A stretch of DNA of 64,000 nucleotides from Brugia malayi. Taxonomy: Eukaryota > Nematoda > Chromadorea > Rhabditida > Onchocercidae. This document shows positions 51,442 to 63,530 of this stretch, one piece after another. Position 1 is the stretch's first letter; every line of letters begins with the position of its first letter. Below the pieces are notes generated by a model. It saw nothing but the letters and a program-made list of their open reading frames with translations. It was not told where the DNA came from and made no database searches. The stretch covers positions 11,380,649 through 11,444,648 of the forward strand of contig NW_025062477.1 of the NCBI RefSeq assembly GCF_000002995.4. Reading direction: 5' to 3'. The translations under genes were made by a program, and so were the position numbers.

Positions 51442-54400
51442 TTAAGCTTTTTTTAACAAAATTTCCGATAAATCAACTGGTTTATTTGACTGAAAATTCA
51501 TTAATGCAAATAATTCATCATCTGTTTTTGCAATTTCCTGATCCAGAAATGTCCAAAGTGCAAGCGTTTGCAGATAATACGGATGATTGAGACCAAAACA
51601 TACTTCAAATATGCTCATCGCTTCATATGCATATGATACAGCCTAAAATTTAAATTATTTAAATTTATTTTTTTAAATAATATATTTAACATTTATGTCC
51701 AAAAAAGGAAGAAAAATTGAAACCAAAAGAATTTAATTAGATAATTAAATAAATTATCTTTAAAAAAAATTATTAATAAATTAGATGAATGTTTTATTAT
51801 GAATATTTGTAGGTTATAAATTGAATTAAATTAGTGGTAAATGAAATTAAAAATGAAATTTACCTCTTTTCGTTCACCTTTTTCAATAAGTGATTTAACA
51901 ATTTTTAATAACTGATATGCAAGGTGTCGATCGGATCGTGGAAAACATCTGAAATGAAATAATTATTATCGTTTAATTAATTTTTTATTGTTTTTATTTT
52001 TATTGCTTACGTTCAATTAATTTTTTTTTTGCCTTTTTTTTTTTAATTAATTGAGTAATTAATTTATTTTTAATTAAACACTTTTAAATATGTTAGCTGT
52101 TAGTATCAATTTTTTGATTACTTCGCCTACTTTTGTTTTGTTTTTTTTTTTTCCTTTTTTTCTTTTTTTAATTTCTATTATAAATAAACTTTTGATTTAA
52201 AATTAATTTCATAATTTTGAATGAAAATTTATTGTTGAAAAGAAAAATGAAAAAATAAAATTGTGTAAAAAGCATGTAAATTCAATATATCAATTTAAAA
52301 CTAAAAAAATAGATGATGAATTAAGAAAAGATAACATTTTAAAGCTAAAAATAAATATTTAATTTTTGCAATTATTTTAAAAAATGAGTGATAAATTAAA
52401 AAAGAAAGTATACTTATATGCATTATTTGTTTATTTATTCATTCATTTAAATTTTTGCATATTTTTTTTTTTTTTTTTTTAAAAAAAAATATAAAAATGA
52501 AACTTACAATCTATAATTTTCATAAACACTTTTTTGAATGAAAAGTAAATTATCATTAAGTGTTCCAGTGAAATGAAGAAGTGCAGCTTTCAATCGTGTC
52601 ACATAAACATTCTTCGTATGCAAATATTTCATTGCTTCATTAAGTTTTTCTTTAATCTATAATAAATAAAACTTTTTGTTTGTGTGTATTTTAAAATATT
52701 TTTAATACTAAATAAAAATTTAATTTAAACAAAAAAAAAAAAAAAATGAGAAAAAGAAAAAAGAAAAATTAAATTTAAATTTATTAACATACATTTTCAG
52801 TGCTACAATTAATGTCAAATTGTATCGGAAGATTAAGCATTAATTGTTGACATATTTTAATATGATTTGCATCTGTAATTTGCATACATTTTGAGCATTT
52901 AATATCGATTGGTTCAGAAATTTCAGTTATAATTAATGCTTCATCGCATAATTCATTTTTACAACGTATCGATGTTAGGATAATATCTGATTGATCCATG
53001 CATCGATCACATTGACAATCAAAATACCTATAATAAAATTTTATTTCTATTATTTATCAATTTTTAATCAATTAATTTTGATGAGTGAAGATTTTGACTA
53101 AATTAATTAAAATATGTTCACTGATTGACTAATGTATGGTTTAATTAATTTCAATGAATGAAAATTTTGATTGAATTAAATTGAAATGTATCCATTTCCA
53201 TTTGTTGATTAATTATGGATTAATTAATTATTAATTATAAAATATTCCATTTATTGATTAGTGCTATGATTTATTAGTTTTGATTAATGAAAATTATGAT
53301 TAAATTAATTGTAATACATCCTCTTTCAATCATTACTAATTAATTAGCACTATTTTTTTTTTAAAAAATGTTATAAAAAATTTTAATTTTTGAATGTAAA
53401 TTATATGATTATATTTTTTTTTTAAAAAATGTTATAAAAAATTTTAATTTTTGAATGTAAATTATATGATTATATGATAAAATTGACTTAAATATTACCG
53501 AAAATAATTGTATCATTTTATTATCGATTTATCAAAATTTTTAATCATATTTTAAATCTTTTAATCATTTTTTAAAATCATTACTAATTGATTATTCCTA
53601 TCTTTTAATAAAAAATGTTATTAAAAAAAGATCAAAATTTCGAATGTTAATTATATAATTATATGGTAAAATTGACTTAAATATTACCGAAAATAATTTC
53701 TATTTCATTGTCATCAATTTGTCGAAATTTTAATCATATTTCATATTCATATCATTATAAAATTATCATTGTATTTCTTTTAAATATTACTATTTAATTA
53801 TTTGAAGATAGTAAAAATTAATTAGTAATATTTAAAGAAATGTTATAATGAATTTAAATTTTTTATGTGAATTTTATAAACACATAATAAAATTTATCTT
53901 TTTAAATATTTTCAAATAAAAAATATTATTGTTAATGTTTAATCATTTCCAATAATTATTTCATTTTAATAATTAAAATTGCTATTATATGCAAAAAAAG
54001 GCAAATAATACACGTAAATACCATTTTGATTTAAGTTGTTTTTGACGTTGATAACGTGAACAGCCAATGTCAATGTAACTAATACGTGCTACATGCAAAT
54101 CAAAAACGTTTGTTTCTGAAGTTAACGGTCTTAGATAAGCGTGAAATCCGTCAAAAACAAGCGAGCAATTTGGACGACAGGAATGATCGTATGCAGAGAC
54201 ACCTGAAATTAAAATGAAATTTTAATTTATTAACTGAATAAGAAAAAAAAAAAAACTAAATAAATTTATTTACTTTTATTTTTCTGATTTTTTTTTTTTT
54301 TTTAAAGCAAAGAATTTTTATATTGCATTATTAAATTAATTTCTAGTTCAAAAAAAGTTAATAGTTAAAGAAAAGTTTCTTAAATTCAATTAACTTCTAC

Positions 54401-55780
54401 CTCCTTTTTTTTTTCTCTCTCTCTCTCTCTTTGCTTTTCTCTCTTACTTTTGTTTTGTCTTTAATGTCATATAGAATTTTTCTTCTTTTTAAATCTAAGA
54501 ATTTTTTTTTTTAAAAAAAAGTAGACAAGAGAAAAGAAATAAATGTCAGTTGAATTTTCATATTTCTAATATTTATTTCTTACGTTTATAATTAACTAAT
54601 TAATGAGCAATTTAAAATTACAATAAATAAAAATAAAATAAAAAATTTCATTTAAAAATGTATAATTTTTAGCAAATGGAAGAATTTAAATGAAACAAAT
54701 TAATATTTAGAATAAACTTAGGATAAGTAATTACCTATTTTTTATATTTACCTAAAGAATAAGTAAAAGTTTTTTTCAAAAAAAAAAAAATTAAATAAAA
54801 ATAATAAAAACCTAAATCAAGTGCTAAGCCAATTTCATCGCCAGCATTTGTATGTATTGAATGTGAATTAATTGTTGTTTTACAAAAAATTTCATAAAAT
54901 TTCTCTTTTTCAATCATTTCATCTTTTCGAAATTTTGCCATTCTTTCATAAATTTTTTCAAAATGTGCATATTTAAGCTGAAAAAATTCCTTTTTTTTTT
55001 AAATTAAATTTTTAAATTATTTATTTTTTATTTTTTATCATGAAAACATTTTATATTAAATTATAAAAATTTCTTTTTTCGTTTTTGTTTTTTACATCTT
55101 TTTTTTTTTTTTTAAAAAAATTATTTTAACAGTATGATAAGATAATAAAAATTAATTTCAAATTTTAATTTTATTACCTTATCATTTCGAATATCATTTT
55201 CATGTCCCATTAAATCTGTCCATTTCCTACTTTTTTCCCATTTATATTTGTCACCAAATTGCTCTAACAATAATATCCTATCAATTATGCGACTGAGAAA
55301 TAACACCTCAGAAAGTGGCAAATTTGGAAAAACCATTTTTAAACGTTGACATTCCGCGCGATGATGTTTTTTCCATGCCAAACGTTGACATTCCTTAATT
55401 TTTTTTTTTTAAAAGTAAAAAATAAAAAATTACACTTTAATTTTTTTATATTTTTAGCTAAAATTAAAAAAAAGAAAATCAGTTTACATTAAAAAAGAAA
55501 GACAAATTTTTGTTTTTTGTATAAAAATCATAAAAATTTCAATAAAATTTTAAATGGAAAAAAAATGACAAATAATTATTTTATATTTTATAGTAAAATT
55601 AATTAGTAAAAGTTTTTTTTTTTAATTCTCATTTTGAATTTAATGAAATTTTTAGATTAAAAATATTTTGTAACAGTTATAATTAAAAATATATATATAT
55701 ATATATATTTAATTATTACTTATCAGTGAGATTATAGATTAATGATTAGCAAAATATTATAATCATAATAATAAAACAAA

Positions 55781-55844
<64 letters not shown>

Positions 55845-55849
55845 TTTTA

Positions 55850-55915
<66 letters not shown>

Positions 55916-56097
55916 TTATTGCAATATCTTGCTAATTCACATTTTGCACATTTATAAAGTTTGCCATTATCAGATTTTCTTAAGCAATGAGAACAATACT
56001 TTTCCACCTGATAATTTAAGCATATATAAGCAAATGGTTCATCAAAGTAACGTATACGCTGATAAATATTATCAGGTGCTCTTGCATTTGTTATCAT
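51442..56097 (-). CDS. SMYD-family MYND/SET-domain protein lysine methyltransferase, 8 exons
   Basis: Exons: 56097-55915, 55393-55178, 54977-54812, 54202-54022, 53027-52793, 52656-52508, 51948-51864, 51642-51442; 471 aa. A complete MYND zinc finger fills residues 35-76: C35-x2-C38, C50-x2-C53, C59, C63, H72, C76. The C-terminal SET half is present: NSHSIHTNAGDEIG leading to YDHSCRPNCS (193-202), ISYID with Tyr231, and post-SET CQCDRC (253-258). A helical, TPR-like C-terminus of about 200 residues follows, as in SMYD1-3. SMYD enzymes methylate histone and non-histone lysines. Two departures: the N-terminal GxG-containing S-sequence is missing because the chain starts only 34 residues before the zinc finger, and the usual NHSC reads DHSC. 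The ATG follows an acceptor CATTTCAG by 12 bases, which argues for this start. Orthology to a particular SMYD (SMYD3 is closest by eye) is unsure. Confidence 0.88.
53060..53335. repeat. copy 2 of the duplicated approximately 260-bp block, in a SMYD intron
   Basis: It matches 50270-50510 nearly base for base over long stretches (TTTTGACTAAATTAATTAAA, TTGATTGAATTAAATTGAAA, ATGGATTAATTAATTATTAA). A CATTTC insertion and a longer TTAATGAAAATTATG segment are the main differences. Confidence 0.85.
53340..53760. repeat. nested tandem repeats in SMYD intron 4
   Basis: A unit of about 68 bases (T8-AAAAAATGTTATAAAAAA then TTTGAATGTAAATTATATGA) occurs twice at 53346-53480. A longer unit including TAAAATTGACTTAAATATTA and CCGAAAATAATT occurs at about 53410-53560 and again, diverged, at 53605-53745. 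Confidence 0.75.
55782..55914. repeat. (ATT)n microsatellite reaching into a splice donor
   Basis: About 44 ATT triplets with one interruption near 55843. On the minus strand the run reads (AAT)n and begins at the donor of SMYD exon 1, AAG|GTAATAATAAT. Confidence 0.9.
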
Positions 56098-56401
56098 CGC
56101 GTTGATATGCTGAAATGATAATATTGATAAAATGAATGAATGAATGAATGAAATAATAATTTATATAAATTTATTTTATAAATTATTTTTTTGTCGTTTT
56201 ATTCTCGACTCTTTTTTTTTTTACTTAATTTTATTATCAAATATTTACTTTTTATTATTGTTTTTTTAATCGAATAATTTGTGTTAATTCAGTAAAGTGA
56301 AAATATGACAACAAAAGAAAAAAAAAATTTTAGTATAAATAAGTTATCAATTATTTTTCCAACAATTTTATGTTCATTTACAATTAAAATTATTTTGTTA
56401 T

Positions 56402-56530
56402 TGAGTTTTTTTTTTTTTTCCGACAACTAATGAAAATAACGTATAAGCTAACAAAACGTGTAAGCTGACGTGGTCGTATCCGTAATTCATAATTATGTCT
56501 TACGTATGATTAACGTTACATTAAGTTAAA
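56402..56530 (-). promoter_or_regulatory. possible promoter patch upstream of the SMYD gene
   Basis: A GC-richer 120-base island contains CTGACGTGGTCG, so TGACGTGG at 56466-56473, a core matching bZIP UPRE/CRE-type sites, plus ACGTAT and AACGTTA palindromic words. It lies about 370 bases upstream of the ATG. Function is inferred from position and motif only. Confidence 0.25.
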
Positions 56531-57980
56531 CAACTGTAACAGAATTTGTTAAGTGAAATTTTTTCATGGAAAAAAATCCAGACAAAAAAGTTTTAATTTT
56601 AATTTTAGTTGCAAATTTTTTGATGAAAACAAAAATTCTTTGAAATTATAACAAATTATTCAAAAATTTGTTGAGTGAAAAAAAAATGTGTAATCTTTCT
56701 TATTAAATATAAGTAATAATAAAACAATTTGGAGAATTATTCATTATTTTTCATGCATAAAAATTCTTTCTTAGAAAAAAATAATAAAAAGTTTTAAATT
56801 TGAAAAAAAAAAATGAAAAATGAAAAAAATTCGCATAAAATAAAATTAAATGAAAGATTTAAAAGAGTTAAATGTTAAGTGAATATTTTAAAGCATTTTG
56901 TTTCAATTTTACATTCATTTTTCATTTTAAATACTTTTCTTTTTCATTCGTTTTTCTTCCAGAATTCTTGAAATTTTTATTTTCAAATAGCAAAAGAATT
57001 TATTTATTTATTTTTTTTTTTTTGTTTCTTATTTGTTTTATTTTTGCTAAATTTTTATGAATAATAATAATAAATATTATTGGATGGAATTATTATTATT
57101 TCATCAAGAAATTGATAAAAAAAAGTGTTTTTTTCTTTTGAATTATATAGAATTTTAAATCCAAAAAGAAACTTTCTTTTATTTATCTTTTTATTATTTT
57201 TTTTTTTTTTTTTTGTTGAGTTTTTATGAATAACAATAATAAATATTATTGAATGTTATTTTTTTTTTTTTGAATACATTAAATAATATTTATTCATTAA
57301 AAAAAAAAGGAAAGAAAAAAACGAACGTAAAGCAAAAGTTAAAAAATAAAACGAAAACGAAATTGAAATGAATCAATTGTTTAAGTTAAACATTACTTTG
57401 CTAGCATTTGTAAAGTTGTCTGTTCAAAGTTTACACAATTTTAAAAATTGAATGTAAGCTCTTAAAACTAATATAATCGATCAATGAACATTTGCACAAA
57501 TCGATTTTAACAACTGCTAAAAATGAAGCATTATATTAAAATTGATTAAATTTTCACTTAAATTGATAAAAATTAATTTAAATTGATAAAAATTAAATTT
57601 TCACTTTACAATTAAAAATATTCATCGATTATCGATTTTTTCTCTCTTCCTTTCATTTGATCAATTTATTCCTACAAAATAAATCATTCATAATCATTTC
57701 CAATTGATAGTAAGTAGTAAATTTTATAGTCTTTTTAAAAAAAAAAAAATATTAAACAATAAAATGTTTTAATTTGATTTATATTTGGATGATGATTTTA
57801 CGGTATTTTGTGTGTATGAAAAATTGAAGTATTATTGTATTTTTAAAAGATTAAATAGGAAAATTTTCAATTAATATTTATTATACACCGAAACTTTACC
57901 ATAATTCATTGCCATTAAAAAGAATCATATCGTGAAAAGCTAAGTTTTTTTTTGAATTATTAATAACAATAATAACACAT

Positions 57981-58064
<84 letters not shown>

Positions 58065-58083
58065 TAATAATAATAATAAAATA

Positions 58084-58124
<41 letters not shown>
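57981..58124. repeat. (TAA)n microsatellite ending in a 39-base A run
   Basis: About 34 TAA triplets are followed by A39 at 58086-58124, the longest homopolymer in the window. An assembly error is possible here. Confidence 0.9.
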
Positions 58125-58126
<2 letters not shown>

Positions 58127-58990
58127 ATATAATAAATGAAAATTAGTAATAATAAATAAATAATATTAATAATTAATAATCATAAGTATGGTTATAATTA
58201 TAATGAATAAAAGAATAATAATTTAAAATAATAATAATGTTTCAGTTATAATCAATTTTAAAATTATATTATTTACTCATTGTTCTTTATTTACTATTCC
58301 AATTACAAATATACATAATCTATCGATTACTGTCAGTCGAAAATTTTTTCAAATTTGATAGCAATATTAATTTATTCCATCTTTAGTAATAGTTTTATGA
58401 TATTTGCTGTGATTGTTGAGAATTCATTTGAGCATTGTCAATTTTAAGCATTGAAATAATATTTGGAGTTAAATTTATTTGTTAGCAATGATAGTAGCAG
58501 TAGCTAAAGGATTTGAATGACAAAAGCAAAGCGAAGACACAATCATTCGACCATCTGTTTAATCCATTCATCCTTGTACACAACAAAACCGATTTGAAAT
58601 GGCATTAGTTTACCATTCCATCAATTCATGCAACATATAAATAATCTGCATAATACCAATATCTTATTATCATTATTATTTACCATCATTCTTATTATTT
58701 AGTACTTGTTATTATTATTATTATTATTATAAAATAAGCAAATTAATTAATTAATTGCATATTAATTTTTCATGATGGAAACTATTTGAAATGTTTTTTT
58801 TTTACAATTTTTCACTCTTTTATTTTATTTATTTATTTTATTTTATTTATTTAAAAATTTTATTTATTTATTTATTTTTTACTACAATTAGAAGAAAATC
58901 AAATTTTATTATATTCTCTTTTCGCTGAAAAGTGTTAATTTCATGCTGAAAATATTGACGTCAATTTCAAAATGAATTGATGTGCACTTG

Positions 58991-59017
58991 AATGAATGAA
59001 TGAATCATTCATTCATT
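58991..59017. repeat. perfect inverted repeat, 13-base arms
   Basis: AATGAATGAATGA and TCATTCATTCATT flank a single A. It could extrude a hairpin. It arises from opposed (GAAT)n runs. Confidence 0.7.
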
Positions 59018-59613
59018 GTCAATTATCAAAGAAATTGACATATACTTTAAAAATGAGTCATTGTTTACTCATATGAATGAATGAATGATTTATTCACAAT
59101 TTATTAAATTAAAGTAAACGAAAACAAAGACATATTTATTTTTTATTTTCTCAAACAAAAAAGACTAAAAAATTAATGAATAAATGATAAAATCAATTAT
59201 CATTATCAATTGAATATCAGTGATATAAACAATAATAAATTGAATATATTTATAATAATTACTACAAGTAATATTATAATTATTTCAAATATAATATTAC
59301 TTTTATTTCTATTTTGAACTTTTCTAAATTTCAATTCATTTCGATAAGTAAATTCAAGTATACTATACGATCATATTAATTAATTAAATCAACTACATAT
59401 GTATTTATTTTTTTATTCATTTCAAAATTAAAAAAAAAAAAAAGGAATTAAATAAATTTAAATGAAATAAGCATTCACTGAAAATTTTGCTTCCCTAATT
59501 TTCCGCTATAATTTTTACTCATTTTTTGTTATTTGTAAAAAAAGAAGGAAAGAAAAAAGAAAAAAACATTATCATTAGTTGAGAAAAGAACATCTGTTTC
59601 TTTTCAAGTTTAT

Positions 59614-59675
59614 ATGCATGCGCGCATGCATGCATGCATGCAACCATGTGTGCATGTACATATGTGCGTGTATGT
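59614..59675. repeat. (GCAT)n repeat with an 18-base perfect palindrome
   Basis: ATGCATGCGCGCATGCAT at 59614-59631 is self-complementary and alternates purine and pyrimidine, followed by GCATGCATGCAT and TGTGCATGTA words. Confidence 0.85.
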
Positions 59676-60297
59676 ATCCATCTGTCAATGCAAATAGTTT
59701 GTTGAAAAAGAAAAAAGTTTTATTATCCGATCGGTCACTTCAAACTCTTACAATTGCTACTTCTACATGCCATCTGTTATTTTACATCACATTTAAATTC
59801 CTGGATTTTAAGTATATAATTTAAAAAATTGAAAGAAAAAAAAAAGAAAAGGAAGAAAAACTTGTTCTTTTTCATTTTCAAATAATTTTTAAAATTTCAT
59901 TTACAAAAAGAAAAGAAAAAAATGTTTTTTTCATTTTGTTAATTAAAATTAAAATATTTAAATTAGACATTGTATGTTTAAAAAATTTCATTTAATAAGT
60001 AATGAAATATTTTGAAATGAACATTAATCAAATTGTTTATTTTGACAAAAATATTTATTAGAGAAGAAAAAACAAATAATATATTTTGAAATGATTTATA
60101 AATATTTATTTTGTTACATATATATTTAATGAAATAATTTATTAATATTCATTTCCTTATATACATATTTAACATTTTAACAATATTTGTTCCTTTTTTT
60201 TTTTAATTTCTTAATTTAAAAAAAAATTAATATACAAATACCTGTTGCATATGAAGCAATATTTTGATAATAATATACAAATAAAGAAGAAATTTCG

Positions 60298-60352
60298 GGA
60301 TCTCTCTCTCCCTCTCTCTCGAGATTTTTTTCGAGATCTCTCTCTCCCTCCT
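60298..60352. repeat. CT-rich duplicated motif
   Basis: GGGATCTCTCTCTCCCTC and GAGATCTCTCTCTCCCTC flank CTCTCGAGATTTTTTTC. The centre CGAGATTTTTTTCGAGATCT is itself a short duplication. Confidence 0.75.
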
Positions 60353-60820
60353 ACCATTCATTCATCCATTATATATTTTATATTTTATGCAAATTTAAGG
60401 AATAAAAATATTATATCGTTGCTATTTATCATCAAATATACGAAGTTAAAAGTGATAATTGTTGTCGCATACATCAAAGGTATTCAAAAGTATTAACCAA
60501 TTACCAGCCATTTTCTCATCTCATTTTCATTTTATTTATTTATTTTTTTCTCTTCCACTTTCATTTCGTCGTCTTTTTCAATTCTGTTCACCAAAGTAAA
60601 CCATTATATGCCATTTATTTGTTAAATAAGCAAAAAAAAAAAAGAGCCAAGTGAACAAATAAATAAATAAATAAATGCTCCCGAAGAACAGAAAAAAAAA
60701 ATTAGTAATTTGTTGGCCCAAAAATGAGCATTGATAAAAGCGCTTATACAAATTTTCCACTTTCATTAAGTATTTCCAAAATGATATATCACATACAAAT
60801 ACAAACCGATCAAATGGTTA

Positions 60821-60912
60821 CATACACACATACATACATACACACATACATACATACACACATACATACATACACACATACATACATACACACATACATA
60901 CATACATACACA
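60821..60912. repeat. (CATA)n/(CACA) minisatellite
   Basis: The 16-base unit CACACATACATACATA is repeated about five times. Confidence 0.9.
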
Positions 60913-61529
60913 ACTATTTACATAGTAATACATAAGTAAATTTAATAAAATAGCTTTTTTTTTTTCGTCTAATACATACATTTTTCTTGCAATAAATAAA
61001 CACTAATAAAAATGAATGACACATTGTCAATATAAATTGTCATTTGAAAAACTAATATTAATCGTAATGAATGCATTTTCATTTTGCTTATTTGTATGGT
61101 AACAATAAGGAGCAAATGACAGTAACAACAATTACAATAATAATAATAATAACAACAACAAACAAAAACAAAAACTATTATTACCGTGATAAACACCACC
61201 AATAGCAACAAATATAATAATAAATAAATGAGCGAATAAACAAATTAATTAATTAACAATAACAATAATCAAATAAAGCATTCATAATTATTATCATATT
61301 TTATTATGAATCAATGAGAATTAGTAACATTTAGTGAAATACTTCATTCTTTCAGTACATAATTTATTTCAAATTTTTTTTTTGTTTTGAAAAAATATTT
61401 TTATTAAATTTTTTGTTTTGCTATTAGTTATTTGATTGGAAAAAAAAAAAAAAAAAAAAAAAGAAAAAAACATATACATTTATTGATAATTAATCAAATT
61501 TTTTTTCAACAAATCTCAATGATTTTATT

Positions 61530-61707
61530 TCATTTTCTTCTACTTTTACATCCCTTTAATACATTCTTTTCCTTTTTCTTTTGTTCATAGAAAATGAAAG
61601 TACGATGAAAATTCATTAAGTGTTCAATAAGAGTTTTAAGGTTGTGGCAATGATAATGCAGTGGAACAGGTGTTATTGCATCATCATCAGCATCAGCATC
61701 AGTTCTT
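61530..61707 (-). other. weak candidate terminal exon
   Basis: After a pyrimidine-rich acceptor (TTTTCCAAG) the minus strand is open for 58 codons to TGA at 61530. It contains DADADDD and then VPLHYHCHNLKTLIEHL, ending in a lysine-rich tail. GC content and codon complexity exceed the surroundings. No partner exon or family was recognised, so it may be chance. Confidence 0.2.
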
Positions 61708-63110
61708 CTTGGAAAAGGAAAAGAAAAGACGAGAAACTTGTGCAAAGAAATATTTTGCTAACAATAATTTACCCTAATGAAATTAGCTACTAAACAAATA
61801 AAAATATTAATTTAGTAAATTTTAATAGATTATTTTAATAGAAAATATAATTTAGTAAACTTTAATAGAATTCAAAAAATTTTTCTCTTTTATTTTCTTG
61901 TTAAATAATAATTTCTAATAATTAGAGAATTAAATGGTTTTTTAAATATTGTAAAAAAAAAATTTTTTTTTTTTTAAATGATTAAGCGATGTAATAATTA
62001 GACAATTAAATGATTTTTAAAATAAATTATTATTATTATATTCAATTATACAAAAAATATGTATACATAGGTATTATTATTTAATTTAATTAATCAAACG
62101 AGTAAATTAGTCACTGAATTAATTAAATAAACAAATTGACATCATTTTGCATATTTAGTGATAATTGCTCCATTTTTTTTTTTTTTTTAATTTTAATAAT
62201 TTTATTTTATATTTAAATTTTTATTACTTTTTTTCTTCTTTTATTTTTTATATTTTTTATACTAACACATAATATGTTTTCTAGAGGAAAGAAAAAAAAA
62301 TTGCTTGGAATTTGAATTTTTATTTTTTTTGCTTGGTGAAATCTTTAGCAATTACTTCAAAAAAAAAAAAAAAGGAAAGAAAAATATTTCACAGTTTCTT
62401 TTTTCATTTATTAATTTTTCTGTCATCAAAAATTTTTTTAATTTTCAATTTCAAAATAAATCTTGAAACAACCATTTGAGGAAATTAAAAAAAAAAAACA
62501 AAAACAAAAACAAAAACAAAAATGAAATTGCAAGTGATGAAATTAAAATTTATCAAAATTATATTGCAAATTCTATATATATATATAAATATTTTATTCA
62601 AATAAAAATTTTATTGAAATATTTAAATGATATGTTTTATTCGCCTCAATGATAAGTAATAATTTCAAAAATAAAAAAATGCATCAAACTATCTTCAATC
62701 ACGGAAGTACTTCACATCGATACCATAACAAGTTAATAATTATATTTCATATATTAAATTCATTTGACAATTCATTTTATCCTTTTTCACAACTAAATTT
62801 TCCCATTTTTTTTTTTTAAGAATATATTACTATCATTTATTTTATCATTTTTTTTTTTTTAAAATATACCTTTGCGTGACATTTGACATTATTATTGTCT
62901 TTTTTATCAATTTTATTTTGGTATGTTATAAACATGCATTCCTTTTTTTTTGTTTTATCAATTATAATTTTTTCAAATTTTAATTACATAATCATTTTTT
63001 GAAAGAAAATAAAAGTAAATAACACATTTTCCTCCAACACTTTAAAGTTTATTTAAATGTTACTGCTACAATATTAAATAATACTATTATTTATTACTAT
63101 TATTATTATT

Positions 63111-63111
63111 G

Positions 63112-63145
<34 letters not shown>
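63111..63145. repeat. (ATT)n microsatellite
   Basis: About 12 ATT triplets. Confidence 0.9.
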
Positions 63146-63148
<3 letters not shown>

Positions 63149-63378
63149 CAATTTTTGAGCAACATTTATTACAATAATACATTTATCGATATTTCTTTTT
63201 GTTAGTTTTGTTTATCATAATAAAACAACATTTTCATAATTGTGTTAAATTAATTAAAATTATTCAGTTAAAATTTAAATTAAATAATACAAATTTTAAT
63301 CCTACAACATTTATCTATCATTTTTTCTTTTTGCTTTTCCTAAATTTTTTTTTCTTTTTTTTTAAAAAAAATTTTAGT

Positions 63379-63530
63379 ATGTTATTTTTAAAAGAATTTC
63401 ATTGCATGAAAATTGTTAAATCAAAAAAAAAAAAAAGAAGGGCAGATGGTCGATATTATTTGCCATAATGTCCTTCTGAACGTCAAAGAATGATGCGTGT
63501 GCCAGGTGCGCTTAATATATACCAAACTAT
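63379..63530 (+). other. weak, interrupted exon-like segment
   Basis: After an AAATTTTAG acceptor the plus strand reads RRADGRYYLP, a TAA at 63466-63468, then in the same frame CPSERQRMMRVPG before a possible donor CCAG|GTGCGC. Composition is unlike the flanks. It could be a broken exon, a stop-containing artefact or chance. Confidence 0.15.
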
